In this document: positions 22,857 to 31,988 of the stretch, one piece after another
How the letters are laid out: each line of letters begins with the position of its first letter
Position numbering within the stretch: position 1 is the first letter of the stretch
Source: DATLMR01 sp035634255
GTDB taxonomy: Bacteria > Acidobacteriota > Blastocatellia > UBA7656
Length of the DNA: 64,000 nucleotides
Direction: 5' to 3'
NCBI GenBank assembly: GCA_035634255.1
Contig: DASQDI010000079.1
Span: 1 to 64,000, forward strand
Position numbers and translations under genes: made by a program
The notes under the pieces: model-generated
Seen by the model: only the letters and a program-made list of their open reading frames with translations
Told to the model about the DNA's origin: nothing
Database searches by the model: none

Positions 22857-23561
22857 TTACCACACGTCGGTCGGCTCCGGCCCGTCCGGGGCGGGGGGAG
22901 CAGTGGGGATGGGCACGTTGACCGCGGCCGGGGCCGCGTCCTTCGTTTGGCTGGCCGGGGACGAGGCGGACTTCAGCACGGCGGTCGAGACCCACTTGAT
23001 GTGCCTGACGAGCGCTTCGGGATTGTTGGCCTGCAAAGGCTTCAGCTCCGAATGGCCTATGAACTCTTCGAGCACCTGCTGGTCGGCGTCCGCGCCGATT
23101 GATATGGCGATGCGGACGGCTTTTCTGCCCCACGGCTGGTCCATCAGTGCCTTGAGCCCGCTTTGAAAATCGTCCGTGGGCTGCCCGTCCGAGATCAGCA
23201 CGAGGACGGGCGGCAGCGCGCGGTCGGTCATGGGCGGAATCCTGAGTTGTTCCGCGACCATCGAAAGGGCTTTGCCCATGTGAGTCTCGCCCTCGGCGGT
23301 CAGGTCTTCCCATTTGAAATCCGAGACCGGCGTGGGTTGAGAGATGTGCCACTGCGCGCCGTTTGAAAACCTCAGGGCGCGGACGAGCACCTGCGCGTTC
23401 GGGTTCTCGTCCGCCACCTTCTGCATGTGCGGGACCGCCTCCCGGATGGCGTTGTTTAGAGCCTGTATCTTGCCGTCTACGGCCATAGAGCCCGAGCTGT
23501 CCGCGATCCAGATGAAATGCAGGGGGCGCGTTGCCAGTTCTCCGCCCGGTCTTTTGCTCAT
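22857..23561 (-). CDS. TerY-like von Willebrand factor A protein
   Basis: The 234-residue protein is a vWA domain with an intact MIDAS motif: DSSGSM near residue 21, a Thr in GETHMGKAL and an Asp in LISDGQPTDDF. It is followed by a Pro/Ala-rich tail. The ATG at 23561 is preferred over earlier starts because a purine-rich ribosome site (GGAGAGGAAAG) precedes it and the vWA fold begins within ten residues. In TerY-P triads the vWA protein is thought to bind metal and recruit partners for the kinase and phosphatase. It is the first gene of the operon, with the promoter presumably in 23562-23830. Confidence 0.87.
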   Translation of the reverse strand: MSKRPGGELATRPLHFIWIADSSGSMAVDGKIQALNNAIREAVPHMQKVADENPNAQVLVRALRFSNGAQWHISQPTPVSDFKWEDLTAEGETHMGKALSMVAEQLRIPPMTDRALPPVLVLISDGQPTDDFQSGLKALMDQPWGRKAVRIAISIGADADQQVLEEFIGHSELKPLQANNPEALVRHIKWVSTAVLKSASSPASQTKDAAPAAVNVPIPTAPPAPDGPEPTDVW

Positions 23562-23830
23562 TTTCGTCTCTTTCCTCTCCGGCGATTCCTTGAATGATCG
23601 ATTGCGTCCCCGGATTCTTAAGGCAATCCCCGTGCCGGATGAGAGCCCCGCGTCAGTCTCCTGATAATCTAAATTCTTGACCCTTTCCGCGCGGCCGCCC
23701 CGTCGAGGGTACTCAATCAGAACGCGCGCCGACATGACCCGTGTTGTTTTCGGCCCTCCGTCGGAGACTGCGGCCTTAACATCACGAGTGATTGATCTGG
23801 TCTACTCTGCCGACCTGCTCCGCCGCCCCG

Positions 23831-26539
23831 TCACTCGGGAAACGGAAGCTGGAACGAAGGGCCGGCGGTCGTCCCGTCGTTCAGGCCGGAGGGCGTCTGC
23901 ATCAGTTGTTGCGCCGCGAGGTCGAGCGAATACATCAGGCCGATGGCCTGACCCAGATAATCCGGGTCTCCGTTGAAGGTGCGATTTAAAGCGTTGAGCA
24001 GAGCCTGATAGGTCGAGGCGAACTGGTCGGAGAGAATGCGCGCCCGCGAGCCGGGCGGGAGCAGGGCCACGTCCGGGTCATCCATCATCGGCCAGACGCT
24101 CTCGGGGTCGAAGGGGACGACCTCCCCGGTGAACGAGTAGCTGTCGGGGCCGACGACGATCCGCCGGCCGGCGACTATCTCCGCGAATTTGTAATAATGC
24201 GCCAGCTCGTGCTGGGCGTCATCCGGGTCGAGCGGGCTGGCCCCTTCGCCCTGCTTCTTGATCTCCTGTATGGCCGCGAGCGCATGTTCGAGGTTAGTGA
24301 TCGCGATGAGCCAGCCCGTCCCCGGCCAGGACGATACCTGCTTTTCGGCGTTGCCGAATGATATTTTGCCCGCTTTGCTCAGGTCCACGAGCGCCCGCTC
24401 GATCTCCGAGTAGAACCACCCGATGGTGAAGAGGCTGGGGTCGACCGGGTCTCCGGGATCGACGTTCCCATCGACGGGCTCGACGGTCTCCTTCGGCTCC
24501 TCGATTGACATGAACACGTCGCGAATCTGCGCAATCGAGCAGCGGCGCAGTCGCACGGTCAGCCCGGCCCGGAGCCCTGCCGGCAGCGGGCCGGGATACC
24601 TCGGCACGAATCCGGGCTGCCCGATCCGGGGGCTGCCGCCGATGGAGACGAGCAGGTTCGACACGAGAGCCATGTGCAGCATCTCTTCGATCACCACGCT
24701 GCGTATCAGCCCCGCGACTTCGGTGTTGGTGCCGGACTTGATGCTGTAAAGGGCGCACAGGTAGGGCGGGATGGTCGCGTGCTCAAGCTCTATCGCCTCC
24801 TGCAAAGCGATGGTGAGGTCCTCGACCGATTCGAGGCTCATGTAGAGCGGCCGGTCGAGCCACGTGCGGATCATATCGAGCTTGGCTTTCGAGAGGTCCC
24901 GCGTCACGGGCATGTAATTCGGGTCGGTGACCGGCGTGTGAAAGACCCTCTTGAGTATGGAGAGCTTATTGACGACGCTCGCGTAATCGGCCAGGTCCAC
25001 GATGGGCCGCATCACCGGGTAGAGGTTGGCGTACTGCTCGAAGATCGGCTGCACGTCGCGGAGCCATGTCGGGCGCTCCGACGCCTCGTAACCGGAAAAG
25101 ACGAGGGCGTTGAGAATCTGGCTAGGGTTTTGGACGCTGCCGACGGGAGGCGGGCTGTCTCCCAGAGCGTAGACCACTCCGTATAGCTGCCCGTCGATGT
25201 AGGTGCGCGGGCGGCCCGGATCGCCCGCCTTGAACGTAAGATCGACTGTGCCGTCGGAGCCCGTGAAGATCGGGGAAGGGAAGGTGAAAGCGGACTCGGG
25301 CTGCCCGATGACGGTCGGCCCGGACACCGGCCCCTGATCGGCCTGCCCCTGCATCTGCGTCGGGTCGTAGCCCAGGCTGATCTTCATGCCCGAGGCGCGC
25401 TCGCCGAACGTCGTCGCGTAGAAGGTCGTGCTCTCACTCTCCCCCGGATTGAGCCGAAAGACGAAATCGTCGGCCCGCAGGAACGCGCCGTTCGACGCCT
25501 CCGCGAGCAGAGGGTAGAACCCTTGAGGAAAATTATTGTTCCAGACCACGACGCCGAGCGGCGTGCCCGAAGCCTGACTCACCTGCGCGTCCGAGAGCTT
25601 CAGCGATACTATCCCCGATGTCTGCTCGTACCAGCCGGGGCTCTGGTAATCGATCTCGTCGATCAGGACGGGCGCTCCGTTCGCGGGCAGGGAGGCCAGA
25701 TAGAGCCGCCCGACGTTGGCGAGCGGCCCGCCCGCCGATTGAGTCGGCAGGCTGTTGCCGAGGTCAATCGAGAAGACGTCTCCGTCGACCTGCGCGTAGG
25801 CGGTGTTGAGGGCGGGTTGCGGGGGCGGCTGCGGGACCTGTAGCGCGCGCGCCGCCAGGAAATGCTTCGGCTCCGACGGCGAGTACGGGCCGATAGACCC
25901 GACCACCCGGCCGAAGGTGAAGTCGTCGGAAGTCGAATCGTCGTTGTAGCCGTCGACGTTGAACTTGATGCTGAGTTGCCGCGGCAGCCCGCCCCCATCC
26001 GACAACTCGTCGAGGAAGCGCGAGCCCCCTCCGACGTCGCCGCTAATTATACTGAGCACGCTCTGGTAGAATGCGCCGAAGAACGAGTCGGGCTGCCCCT
26101 GCGGGTACCGGGTCCAGATGTCCGCGAAGGGCGCAACCTCGAAGTCGCTCGTGAACGAGGGGCCGCTCCCCGCCTGACCGAGCACCACCTGAAACCCCCA
26201 CACCTCGGAGACCATTTGCTGTTCGGGGTCGAGGTCGACCAGCTTCCCCTCGACCCGCGTGCTCGTGCCGTTGACCGGCAGGCCGACTATGGGGTCTACG
26301 TTCGGGTCGTCGCACGAGGTCCCGTCTCTGTAGACCACCTGACGCACGGTACACCCTCGGAACCGCCACGCGGCGGTCCCTCCGGGGTTCCACCAGCCGT
26401 TCGTCGCGCCGGGGCCGGGCAGCTGGTAGTTCGACCGGAAGGTCTTCGAGTCGAAATGCTCGGGGTCGTTGTTGACGGTCGATGGGTCGGCCTGGAACTG
26501 GCCGGCGAAGACGAGGCGAGGGGCGCTGAGATAGCTCAT
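23831..26539 (-). CDS. VioB-like protein with ferritin-fold iminophenylpyruvate-dimer-synthase domain
   Basis: Residues 1-200 resemble the N-terminal domain of VioB/RebD-type proteins (APRLVFAGQFQADPSTVNND, a start shared by the group). Residues about 575-850 are the ferritin-like domain, with helix motifs EAIELEHATIPPYLCAL and SVVIEEMLHMALVSNLL that place Glu and His ligands for a di-iron or haem-like site. Length, 902, is close to VioB (about 1000). VioB couples two indole-pyruvate imines in violacein synthesis. No VioA-like oxidase or other pathway gene is near, so the substrate here is unknown and the gene looks orphaned. Confidence 0.8.
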   Translation of the reverse strand: MSYLSAPRLVFAGQFQADPSTVNNDPEHFDSKTFRSNYQLPGPGATNGWWNPGGTAAWRFRGCTVRQVVYRDGTSCDDPNVDPIVGLPVNGTSTRVEGKLVDLDPEQQMVSEVWGFQVVLGQAGSGPSFTSDFEVAPFADIWTRYPQGQPDSFFGAFYQSVLSIISGDVGGGSRFLDELSDGGGLPRQLSIKFNVDGYNDDSTSDDFTFGRVVGSIGPYSPSEPKHFLAARALQVPQPPPQPALNTAYAQVDGDVFSIDLGNSLPTQSAGGPLANVGRLYLASLPANGAPVLIDEIDYQSPGWYEQTSGIVSLKLSDAQVSQASGTPLGVVVWNNNFPQGFYPLLAEASNGAFLRADDFVFRLNPGESESTTFYATTFGERASGMKISLGYDPTQMQGQADQGPVSGPTVIGQPESAFTFPSPIFTGSDGTVDLTFKAGDPGRPRTYIDGQLYGVVYALGDSPPPVGSVQNPSQILNALVFSGYEASERPTWLRDVQPIFEQYANLYPVMRPIVDLADYASVVNKLSILKRVFHTPVTDPNYMPVTRDLSKAKLDMIRTWLDRPLYMSLESVEDLTIALQEAIELEHATIPPYLCALYSIKSGTNTEVAGLIRSVVIEEMLHMALVSNLLVSIGGSPRIGQPGFVPRYPGPLPAGLRAGLTVRLRRCSIAQIRDVFMSIEEPKETVEPVDGNVDPGDPVDPSLFTIGWFYSEIERALVDLSKAGKISFGNAEKQVSSWPGTGWLIAITNLEHALAAIQEIKKQGEGASPLDPDDAQHELAHYYKFAEIVAGRRIVVGPDSYSFTGEVVPFDPESVWPMMDDPDVALLPPGSRARILSDQFASTYQALLNALNRTFNGDPDYLGQAIGLMYSLDLAAQQLMQTPSGLNDGTTAGPSFQLPFPE

Positions 26540-26766
26540 TATCGATCCTCCGTTATTTTTTTATTTGGAATAAGGGCTGGCGCGGGCAAGCGGTTCTGAG
26601 GGTAACACCTCCCGCCAGCTTCTAAAACGGGTGCGAGTATAGCACACACGGTCCGGCCCGAGTATGCAAACTCACCAACGCCCGCATGTCGGATGAAACG
26701 GGAGGCCGCGCTTCTCCGTATCTGGCTCTGAGGATAATCCGAGCGGCAAAGAAAGGGAGCATCTAC

Positions 26767-27561
26767 TTGATCATCAAACCCATAATCATCTTCCTGCTGA
26801 TCTCCGGGGTCGCGGGTCAGGCCGGGGCCGACGCCTTCCGCTACCGGCCCGCGAAGGTTTCCGTGGGGACGGTCTACCATTACCTCAAGACCAACATCGA
26901 CGGCACGCGCCCCGAGCACGTGTCGATATACGTCGCGGCGAAGGACCGGATCGAGTCGTTCAAATACCACCCGAAGGAGGAGCCCGCGGCCCTCGTCACC
27001 GCGACGATGGACTGGTCCACCTTCTCGGCCAGGCGACTTGAGTCGTGGCACGTATTCGCCAGCGGCGAGAAGAAGCTGGTCGCCACCCTCGATTACCTGC
27101 CCGCGCAGAAGGCGGTCGAGGTGGCGTTCCCCGCGACCGGGAGGCCGAACGAAAAGACCCCGATCCCGCGCCTGCCATTCCACATATACAACTTCGATCT
27201 GGCGAGCCTCAACTTCGCCTTCCCGCACCTCGCGGACCCGCTCGGCAGCTTCACCGTCGGGATCGCCGACCCGACCTTCAAGGACGAGGGGCCTCTGTTT
27301 CACTACAAGGGCGAAGCTCATGTCTCCTACGAGGGGGAGGAGTCGCGGCAAGGGGCGATTTGCCGGAAGTACCGGATCGACGGGAAGGGGTTGGAGGGCC
27401 GGGGCGGCACGATATGGGTCAACAGGGAAGGCGGCTACTTTCAGGACGTTGAGATCGACCTGCCGGACAACCCCGCATGGCGCAGCTTCAAATTCAAGCT
27501 CAAGGGCGTCGGGCGCATGACCCGCGCGCAGTGGGAAGCCTTCATGAAGGCTCAGTTCTGA
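26767..27561 (+). CDS. Secreted DUF3108-like protein
   Basis: The 264-residue product begins with a signal peptide (IIKPIIIFLLISGVAGQAGA). The TTG at 26767 is taken as start because AAAGGGAG lies seven bases upstream and the signal peptide follows directly. An ATG at 26686 would add 27 residues before it. The mature part is beta-rich, with YRPAKVSVGTVYHY, FHIYNFDLASLNF and GGTIWVNREGGYFQDVEID. This pattern suggests an outer-membrane-lipoprotein-like sheet as in DUF3108 proteins. It is divergent from the VioB-like gene. The role is unknown. Confidence 0.7.
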   Translation: MIIKPIIIFLLISGVAGQAGADAFRYRPAKVSVGTVYHYLKTNIDGTRPEHVSIYVAAKDRIESFKYHPKEEPAALVTATMDWSTFSARRLESWHVFASGEKKLVATLDYLPAQKAVEVAFPATGRPNEKTPIPRLPFHIYNFDLASLNFAFPHLADPLGSFTVGIADPTFKDEGPLFHYKGEAHVSYEGEESRQGAICRKYRIDGKGLEGRGGTIWVNREGGYFQDVEIDLPDNPAWRSFKFKLKGVGRMTRAQWEAFMKAQF

Positions 27562-27648
27562 GCCTCAGCCTAACAGCCCGACGTACCAGAGCGGTTCGGC
27601 TGGCTCCGCGGCCGCCGGCGTTTGTATACTTGCCGGTGGAGGAAACCT

Positions 27649-29463
27649 ATGAAGAGCTTATTGGTGTTCATCTTTATACTGAGCATGTTCGGGTACTCTC
27701 TGGCGCAGAGCGCGTCGCGCAGGGCCTCGGGCCAGGGGCTCCCGCCGGGCTACTGGCCGCCGGAAAAGAGCCAGGCGATCATCGACAAGACGCAGGTCAT
27801 ACGCCTGTCGCCCGACCTCTCCCACCTGAGCGAAGGCGAGCGCAGGGCCGTGGGCCTTTTGCTTGAGGTGGGCGCTATTTTTCAGGGCCTTTATGAGCAG
27901 CAGAGGGATGCGCGGGCCCTCTCATCTCTCAGAGACCTTCAGCAACTCGACAGGAAGCTCGGCTCGCCCGCCGCGACGCAAAACCTGCTCACCCTTTACC
28001 GGCTGAATCAGGGGCCGATTGCCACGACGCTTGAGAACGACCGCGAGCCGTTCCTGCCCGTCGACCCCCCGCAGCCCGGAAAGAACGTCTACCCGCGGGG
28101 CGTCTCCAAGCAGGAGGTCGACGCCTTTCTGGCGGCGAACCCCGACAAGCGCCAGTCCATCCTCGACCTCCGTTCCGTCGTCCGCCGCTCCTCGGCCGAG
28201 AACCTGCGTGCGGACCTTTCGAAGCTCGCCCAGCACCCGGCCTTAGACACCCTGCATCCGGGGCTGAAGAAGGGGCTTGAGGGCCTGCTCGCGAAGCGCG
28301 ACGCCAAAGGATTTTACGCGGTGCCTTACTCCGTCGCCTACGCGGACGAGCTGCTGCGCGCGCACGCCCTGCTCAACGAGGCCGCCGACTCGGTCGAGAA
28401 GGACGATGAGGAGTTCGCGCGCTTCCTCCGCAACCGCAGCCGCGACCTGCTGTCGAACGACTACGAGTCGGGCGACGCCGCGTGGGTCACGGGCCGCTTC
28501 AGGAACCTGAACGCCGAGCTCGGCTCGTACGAGGTCTACGACGACGAGCTTTACGGGGTGAAGACTTTCTTCGCTCTGAGCATACTGAGCAGGAGGAACC
28601 AGGAGACCGAGGCCCTGCGCAAAGCGATGAGGGGTTTGCAGGCCCTAGAAGACTCCCTGCCATACGAGCGCCACAAGAAGGTGAGGGAGGACATCCCGGT
28701 CGGGGTTTACGACGTGATCGCCGACTTCGGGCAGTCGCGCGGCGGCAACACCGCAACCATCCTCCCGAACGAGAGTTATCTGGCCCGCAGGTATGGCCGC
28801 ACCATCCTCCTGCGCGCCAACATCATGCAGAACCCCAACCTTTTCGCGGGAACGAACCGGAGCTGGATGGCTGCGGTCGCGGCCGCGCACGAGAAGGAGC
28901 TGACGGCCGAGTCAAACTCCCACCGCACGCTCTGGCACGAGGTGGGTCATTACCTGGGCGTGGACGTGACCAAAAACGGGCAGGACCTCGACACGGCCCT
29001 GGAAGAAAATTCGAGCCTGCTTGAAGAGCTGAAGGCCGACCTCGTCTCCCTGTTCGTCGCCAGGGCGTTGCGGCAGCAGGGATACTACACGGACGAGCAG
29101 CTCCGCTCGGTCTACGCGAGCGGCATCAACCGCGTGTTGCAGAACAACAGGCCGCGCCGCGACCAGCCCTACAACACCATGCAGCTCATGCAGTGGAATT
29201 TCTTCCTTGAGAATGGCGTCCTGAGCTTTGACCCGCGAACGAAGGAGCTGAACATCCACTACGACAAATACCATGACGCGGTCGCCAGGATGCTCGCGAA
29301 AGTTCTCGACGTGCAGTACCAGGGGGACAAGGCGGCGGCCGACCGGTTCATCGACCAGTACGCGAAGTGGGACGAATCGCTGCACGGGGCGGTGGCGAAA
29401 AGCATCCGCGACCAGCAGCAGTACAGATTCCGCCTCTTCAGGTACGCGGCCCTGAACGAGTGA
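27649..29463 (+). CDS. Secreted M49-like (dipeptidyl-peptidase III-type) metallopeptidase
   Basis: The 604-residue protein has a short signal peptide (LLVFIFILSMFGYSLAQ) and the zinc motifs of family M49: HEVGHYLG near residue 429 (HExxGH) and EELKADLV near 459. Upstream helices (VYDVIADFGQSRGGNTATI) match the NUDIX-linked M49 relatives often annotated as MutT/DPP III-like. The start at 27649 is preceded by GGTGGAGGAAACC. These enzymes cleave dipeptides from the N-termini of short peptides. Secretion suggests a nutritional or periplasmic role. It is read on the same strand 87 bases after the DUF3108-like gene. Confidence 0.85.
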   Translation: MKSLLVFIFILSMFGYSLAQSASRRASGQGLPPGYWPPEKSQAIIDKTQVIRLSPDLSHLSEGERRAVGLLLEVGAIFQGLYEQQRDARALSSLRDLQQLDRKLGSPAATQNLLTLYRLNQGPIATTLENDREPFLPVDPPQPGKNVYPRGVSKQEVDAFLAANPDKRQSILDLRSVVRRSSAENLRADLSKLAQHPALDTLHPGLKKGLEGLLAKRDAKGFYAVPYSVAYADELLRAHALLNEAADSVEKDDEEFARFLRNRSRDLLSNDYESGDAAWVTGRFRNLNAELGSYEVYDDELYGVKTFFALSILSRRNQETEALRKAMRGLQALEDSLPYERHKKVREDIPVGVYDVIADFGQSRGGNTATILPNESYLARRYGRTILLRANIMQNPNLFAGTNRSWMAAVAAAHEKELTAESNSHRTLWHEVGHYLGVDVTKNGQDLDTALEENSSLLEELKADLVSLFVARALRQQGYYTDEQLRSVYASGINRVLQNNRPRRDQPYNTMQLMQWNFFLENGVLSFDPRTKELNIHYDKYHDAVARMLAKVLDVQYQGDKAAADRFIDQYAKWDESLHGAVAKSIRDQQQYRFRLFRYAALNE

Positions 29464-29501
29464 GCGGGAACGAGTCGATGAATTAATCTTTCATGCCATC
29501 T

Positions 29502-29957
29502 TCAACCGGCCAGAGACAACGCCGCGCGCCCGGCGCGGCGCTTCTCCACCCAGTCGTCGACGGACGGCTTCCCCGCGCCGTTGAAGAGGAAGAAGAGGCC
29601 CGCGAATATCATCATCAGGGCGGGGAACATGCCCTGAAAAGTGTCCCCCCTGTGGGCTATCACTATCGCCGCGACGAAGTTGATGATGAACGGGATCGAG
29701 ACGAGGCGGATGGCCGCCCCGAGCGCGATGCAGACCCCGCATATCATCTGCGTGTACGCGGAGAGGAACGCCGCGAACATCGGGTAGGGGGTCCCTCGGG
29801 CTTCGAGAAAGGCCGCGAACCTTTCCATGTCATGGGAGCTGAAGACGTTGTCCTGAACCCCGTAGACGATAAAAGAGCCGACGATTACGCGGATGAAAAG
29901 GGCCGCGTACTCTTTATATTTTTCGAAGAACCTCAACAGCAGTATGTCCGAGATCAT
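29502..29957 (-). CDS. DoxX-family membrane protein
   Basis: The 151-residue protein has four transmembrane helices and the DoxX pattern: ALFIRVIVGSFIVYGVQDN in helix 1, FAAFLSAYTQMICGVCIALG in helix 2-3 and a final MMIFAGLFFLFNGAGKPSVDDW. The family includes quinol-oxidase subunits and many proteins of unknown role in redox or thiol stress. It is convergent with the M49-like gene and has no obvious operon partner. Confidence 0.85.
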   Translation of the reverse strand: MISDILLLRFFEKYKEYAALFIRVIVGSFIVYGVQDNVFSSHDMERFAAFLEARGTPYPMFAAFLSAYTQMICGVCIALGAAIRLVSIPFIINFVAAIVIAHRGDTFQGMFPALMMIFAGLFFLFNGAGKPSVDDWVEKRRAGRAALSLAG

Positions 29958-30170
29958 ACTCCCTCCTCCAACGCATCGGGTTAATTCCGGCCGCCAATAT
30001 ATCAGGCATAGTAGGCGTGGCCGAGGGCGGAGCGAAAAGTTTTGTGACGAGAGGGCCCCGTGGCAGGGCGAACGGGCCGTATGGCAAGAGGCCGAATCCT
30101 GTTTGCAGTTCGCCCCTCATGGTTTATATTCGTGCTGCCCTGAGAACGGCTTGCCGGAACAGATTAATCT

Positions 30171-31847
30171 ATGCCTTCTGCCTCTCTCGACGATCTTCTC
30201 ACGCGACTCGAAGAAGCCAAGCGCCGCTTTGGCCCCGGACGCGCGCGTCCGGTCGAGAGCCTGCTGCGGCAGCTCGCGCGGCGCAGGTTCCCGGACGCGG
30301 GCTCTCTGATCCGGTTCCATGAAATCCTGCTCTTTCTGCGGGCGTACCCGCACGGCGAGGGCGTCCTGCGGCGCGCGGAAGAGATTCTTTCGTCCTTCGC
30401 CCGGCGCGTCGAGCGGCTCCGCCGGTCGCGGATCGACCTGATCGACTTCGATTACATGGAGTACTCCGGCGTCGCCGGGACCGACCTGTTAGGGACGTTC
30501 GGCTACCCTCTGGCGAGGTGGCTCGAAGCGCGATTCCCCGCGAGCGTCTCAATCGACTGGCAGGGGTACGAGAAGGGCGAGAGGCTCGGCCACACGCTGC
30601 CGCGTTTCCTGCCCCTGCTGTATGAAGATTCGCTCGTCGAGGCGAACGTCCCGTACGCCGAATGGCTGCGCTCGGCGGTGCCGCCCGGAGAGGGGGAACT
30701 CCGCTGGCTGCTTCGCTGCTTCGAGCGGCTGCCGATCTCCGAGAGGGAGAAGACCGAGCTTTACGATTCGCTGGAGCTTAAGATTCGGTGGAGGCTGAAT
30801 GATTCGCGCGCCTCGCGCACGCATTTGAAGCGGCCGGTGCGGAAGGTCTTTTACCACGAAGGGCCGCTCATCCGAAGGGACGAGGTTTCGATTGCGCGGG
30901 AGATAGAATCCCCTCTCGCGTTGAAGAGACTGCCGCGAGCGCGCGGGCAGAAGATCATCGACATGCTGCGCGAAGCCGTCACCGTCCGCTACCGCGAGTT
31001 GTACGGCATCACGCGCGGCGACCCCGAGTCGGTGGTGCGGGCGAGCGTCGGGCGCGGGGTGGAGATATTCCTCTGGGGCCTGCCTCGGGAGAAGCGCCTG
31101 CCGCTCCGCGCCTATCACGCCGGCTTCACCCTCAAGAACGGGGTGCCGGTCGATTACATCGAAGGCATCTCGCTCTTCGACCGGATGGAACTCGGCTTCA
31201 ACCTCTTCTACACCTTCCGCGAGGGCGAGTCCGCGTGGGTGTACGCGCAGGCGCTCCGCGCCCTGCACCGGTTGACGGGCGTGCGGTGTTTTTCGGTCGA
31301 CCCATACCAGATAGGGCTCAATAACGAGGAGGCGGTAGAGTCGGGCGCGTTCTGGTTCTATCGCAAGCTCGGCTTCAGGCCCACGCGGCCCGAGCTCGCG
31401 GAGCTTTCTGAAGCGGAAGAGAAGAAGATGGCCCGCAGGCCGGGGTACAGGTCTCCGGCGGAAATACTCAGGCGGCTCGCTGAGGGGAATATAGTTTACG
31501 AAATGGCAGGCTCGCCGCGCGGGTACTGGGACCGCTTCCACATCCGCAACCTCGGGCTGGCCGTGCAGCGCAGTATGTCCGAGCGGTTTGGCGGAGACTC
31601 GCAGAAGCTCAGGCGCGCGTCGATGGCGAAGGTCGGCCGGGCGCTCGGGCTCGGTGATGACCTCGCGTCTTCCGACCTCGCCCTCGTGCTCGCGTTGATT
31701 CCCGATCTTTCTCGGTGGGCTGACGAGGAGAAGAGGGGCGTCGTTCGAATCCTACGCGCGAAGGCGGGCGCGGACGAATCGGAGTACCTGCGGCTGCTTC
31801 AGAATCACCCGAGGCTCCGCGACGCGGTGCGAAAGCTCGGGTCGTGA
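30171..31847 (+). CDS. Conserved hypothetical protein with GNAT-like segment
   Basis: The 558-residue soluble protein lacks signal peptide and membrane helices. The N-terminal 60 residues are basic and helical (LLRQLARRRFPDAGSLIRFHE). Around residues 360-405 the segment GVRCFSVDPYQIGLNNEEAV followed by ESGAFWFYRKLGFRP resembles the last strand and helix of GNAT acetyltransferases, where FYRKLGF closes the fold. The rest shows no recognised motif. No Shine-Dalgarno site is clear before the ATG. It stands alone between DoxX (divergent) and the MHS transporter. Acetyltransferase activity is a weak suggestion only. Confidence 0.6.
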   Translation: MPSASLDDLLTRLEEAKRRFGPGRARPVESLLRQLARRRFPDAGSLIRFHEILLFLRAYPHGEGVLRRAEEILSSFARRVERLRRSRIDLIDFDYMEYSGVAGTDLLGTFGYPLARWLEARFPASVSIDWQGYEKGERLGHTLPRFLPLLYEDSLVEANVPYAEWLRSAVPPGEGELRWLLRCFERLPISEREKTELYDSLELKIRWRLNDSRASRTHLKRPVRKVFYHEGPLIRRDEVSIAREIESPLALKRLPRARGQKIIDMLREAVTVRYRELYGITRGDPESVVRASVGRGVEIFLWGLPREKRLPLRAYHAGFTLKNGVPVDYIEGISLFDRMELGFNLFYTFREGESAWVYAQALRALHRLTGVRCFSVDPYQIGLNNEEAVESGAFWFYRKLGFRPTRPELAELSEAEEKKMARRPGYRSPAEILRRLAEGNIVYEMAGSPRGYWDRFHIRNLGLAVQRSMSERFGGDSQKLRRASMAKVGRALGLGDDLASSDLALVLALIPDLSRWADEEKRGVVRILRAKAGADESEYLRLLQNHPRLRDAVRKLGS

Positions 31848-31988
31848 ATCCGAGGCAATCGCGGCGGCCCGATTCGCGTCCCGTTCTCGTTGAGGCACGC
31901 GGAGTGGCTAAAGAGCCCGTTCTGTGGTTGAATCACCCGTGGCATCCGCAAGGCCGGAGCAAAGTACGAATAAAGGAATAGATCAACG

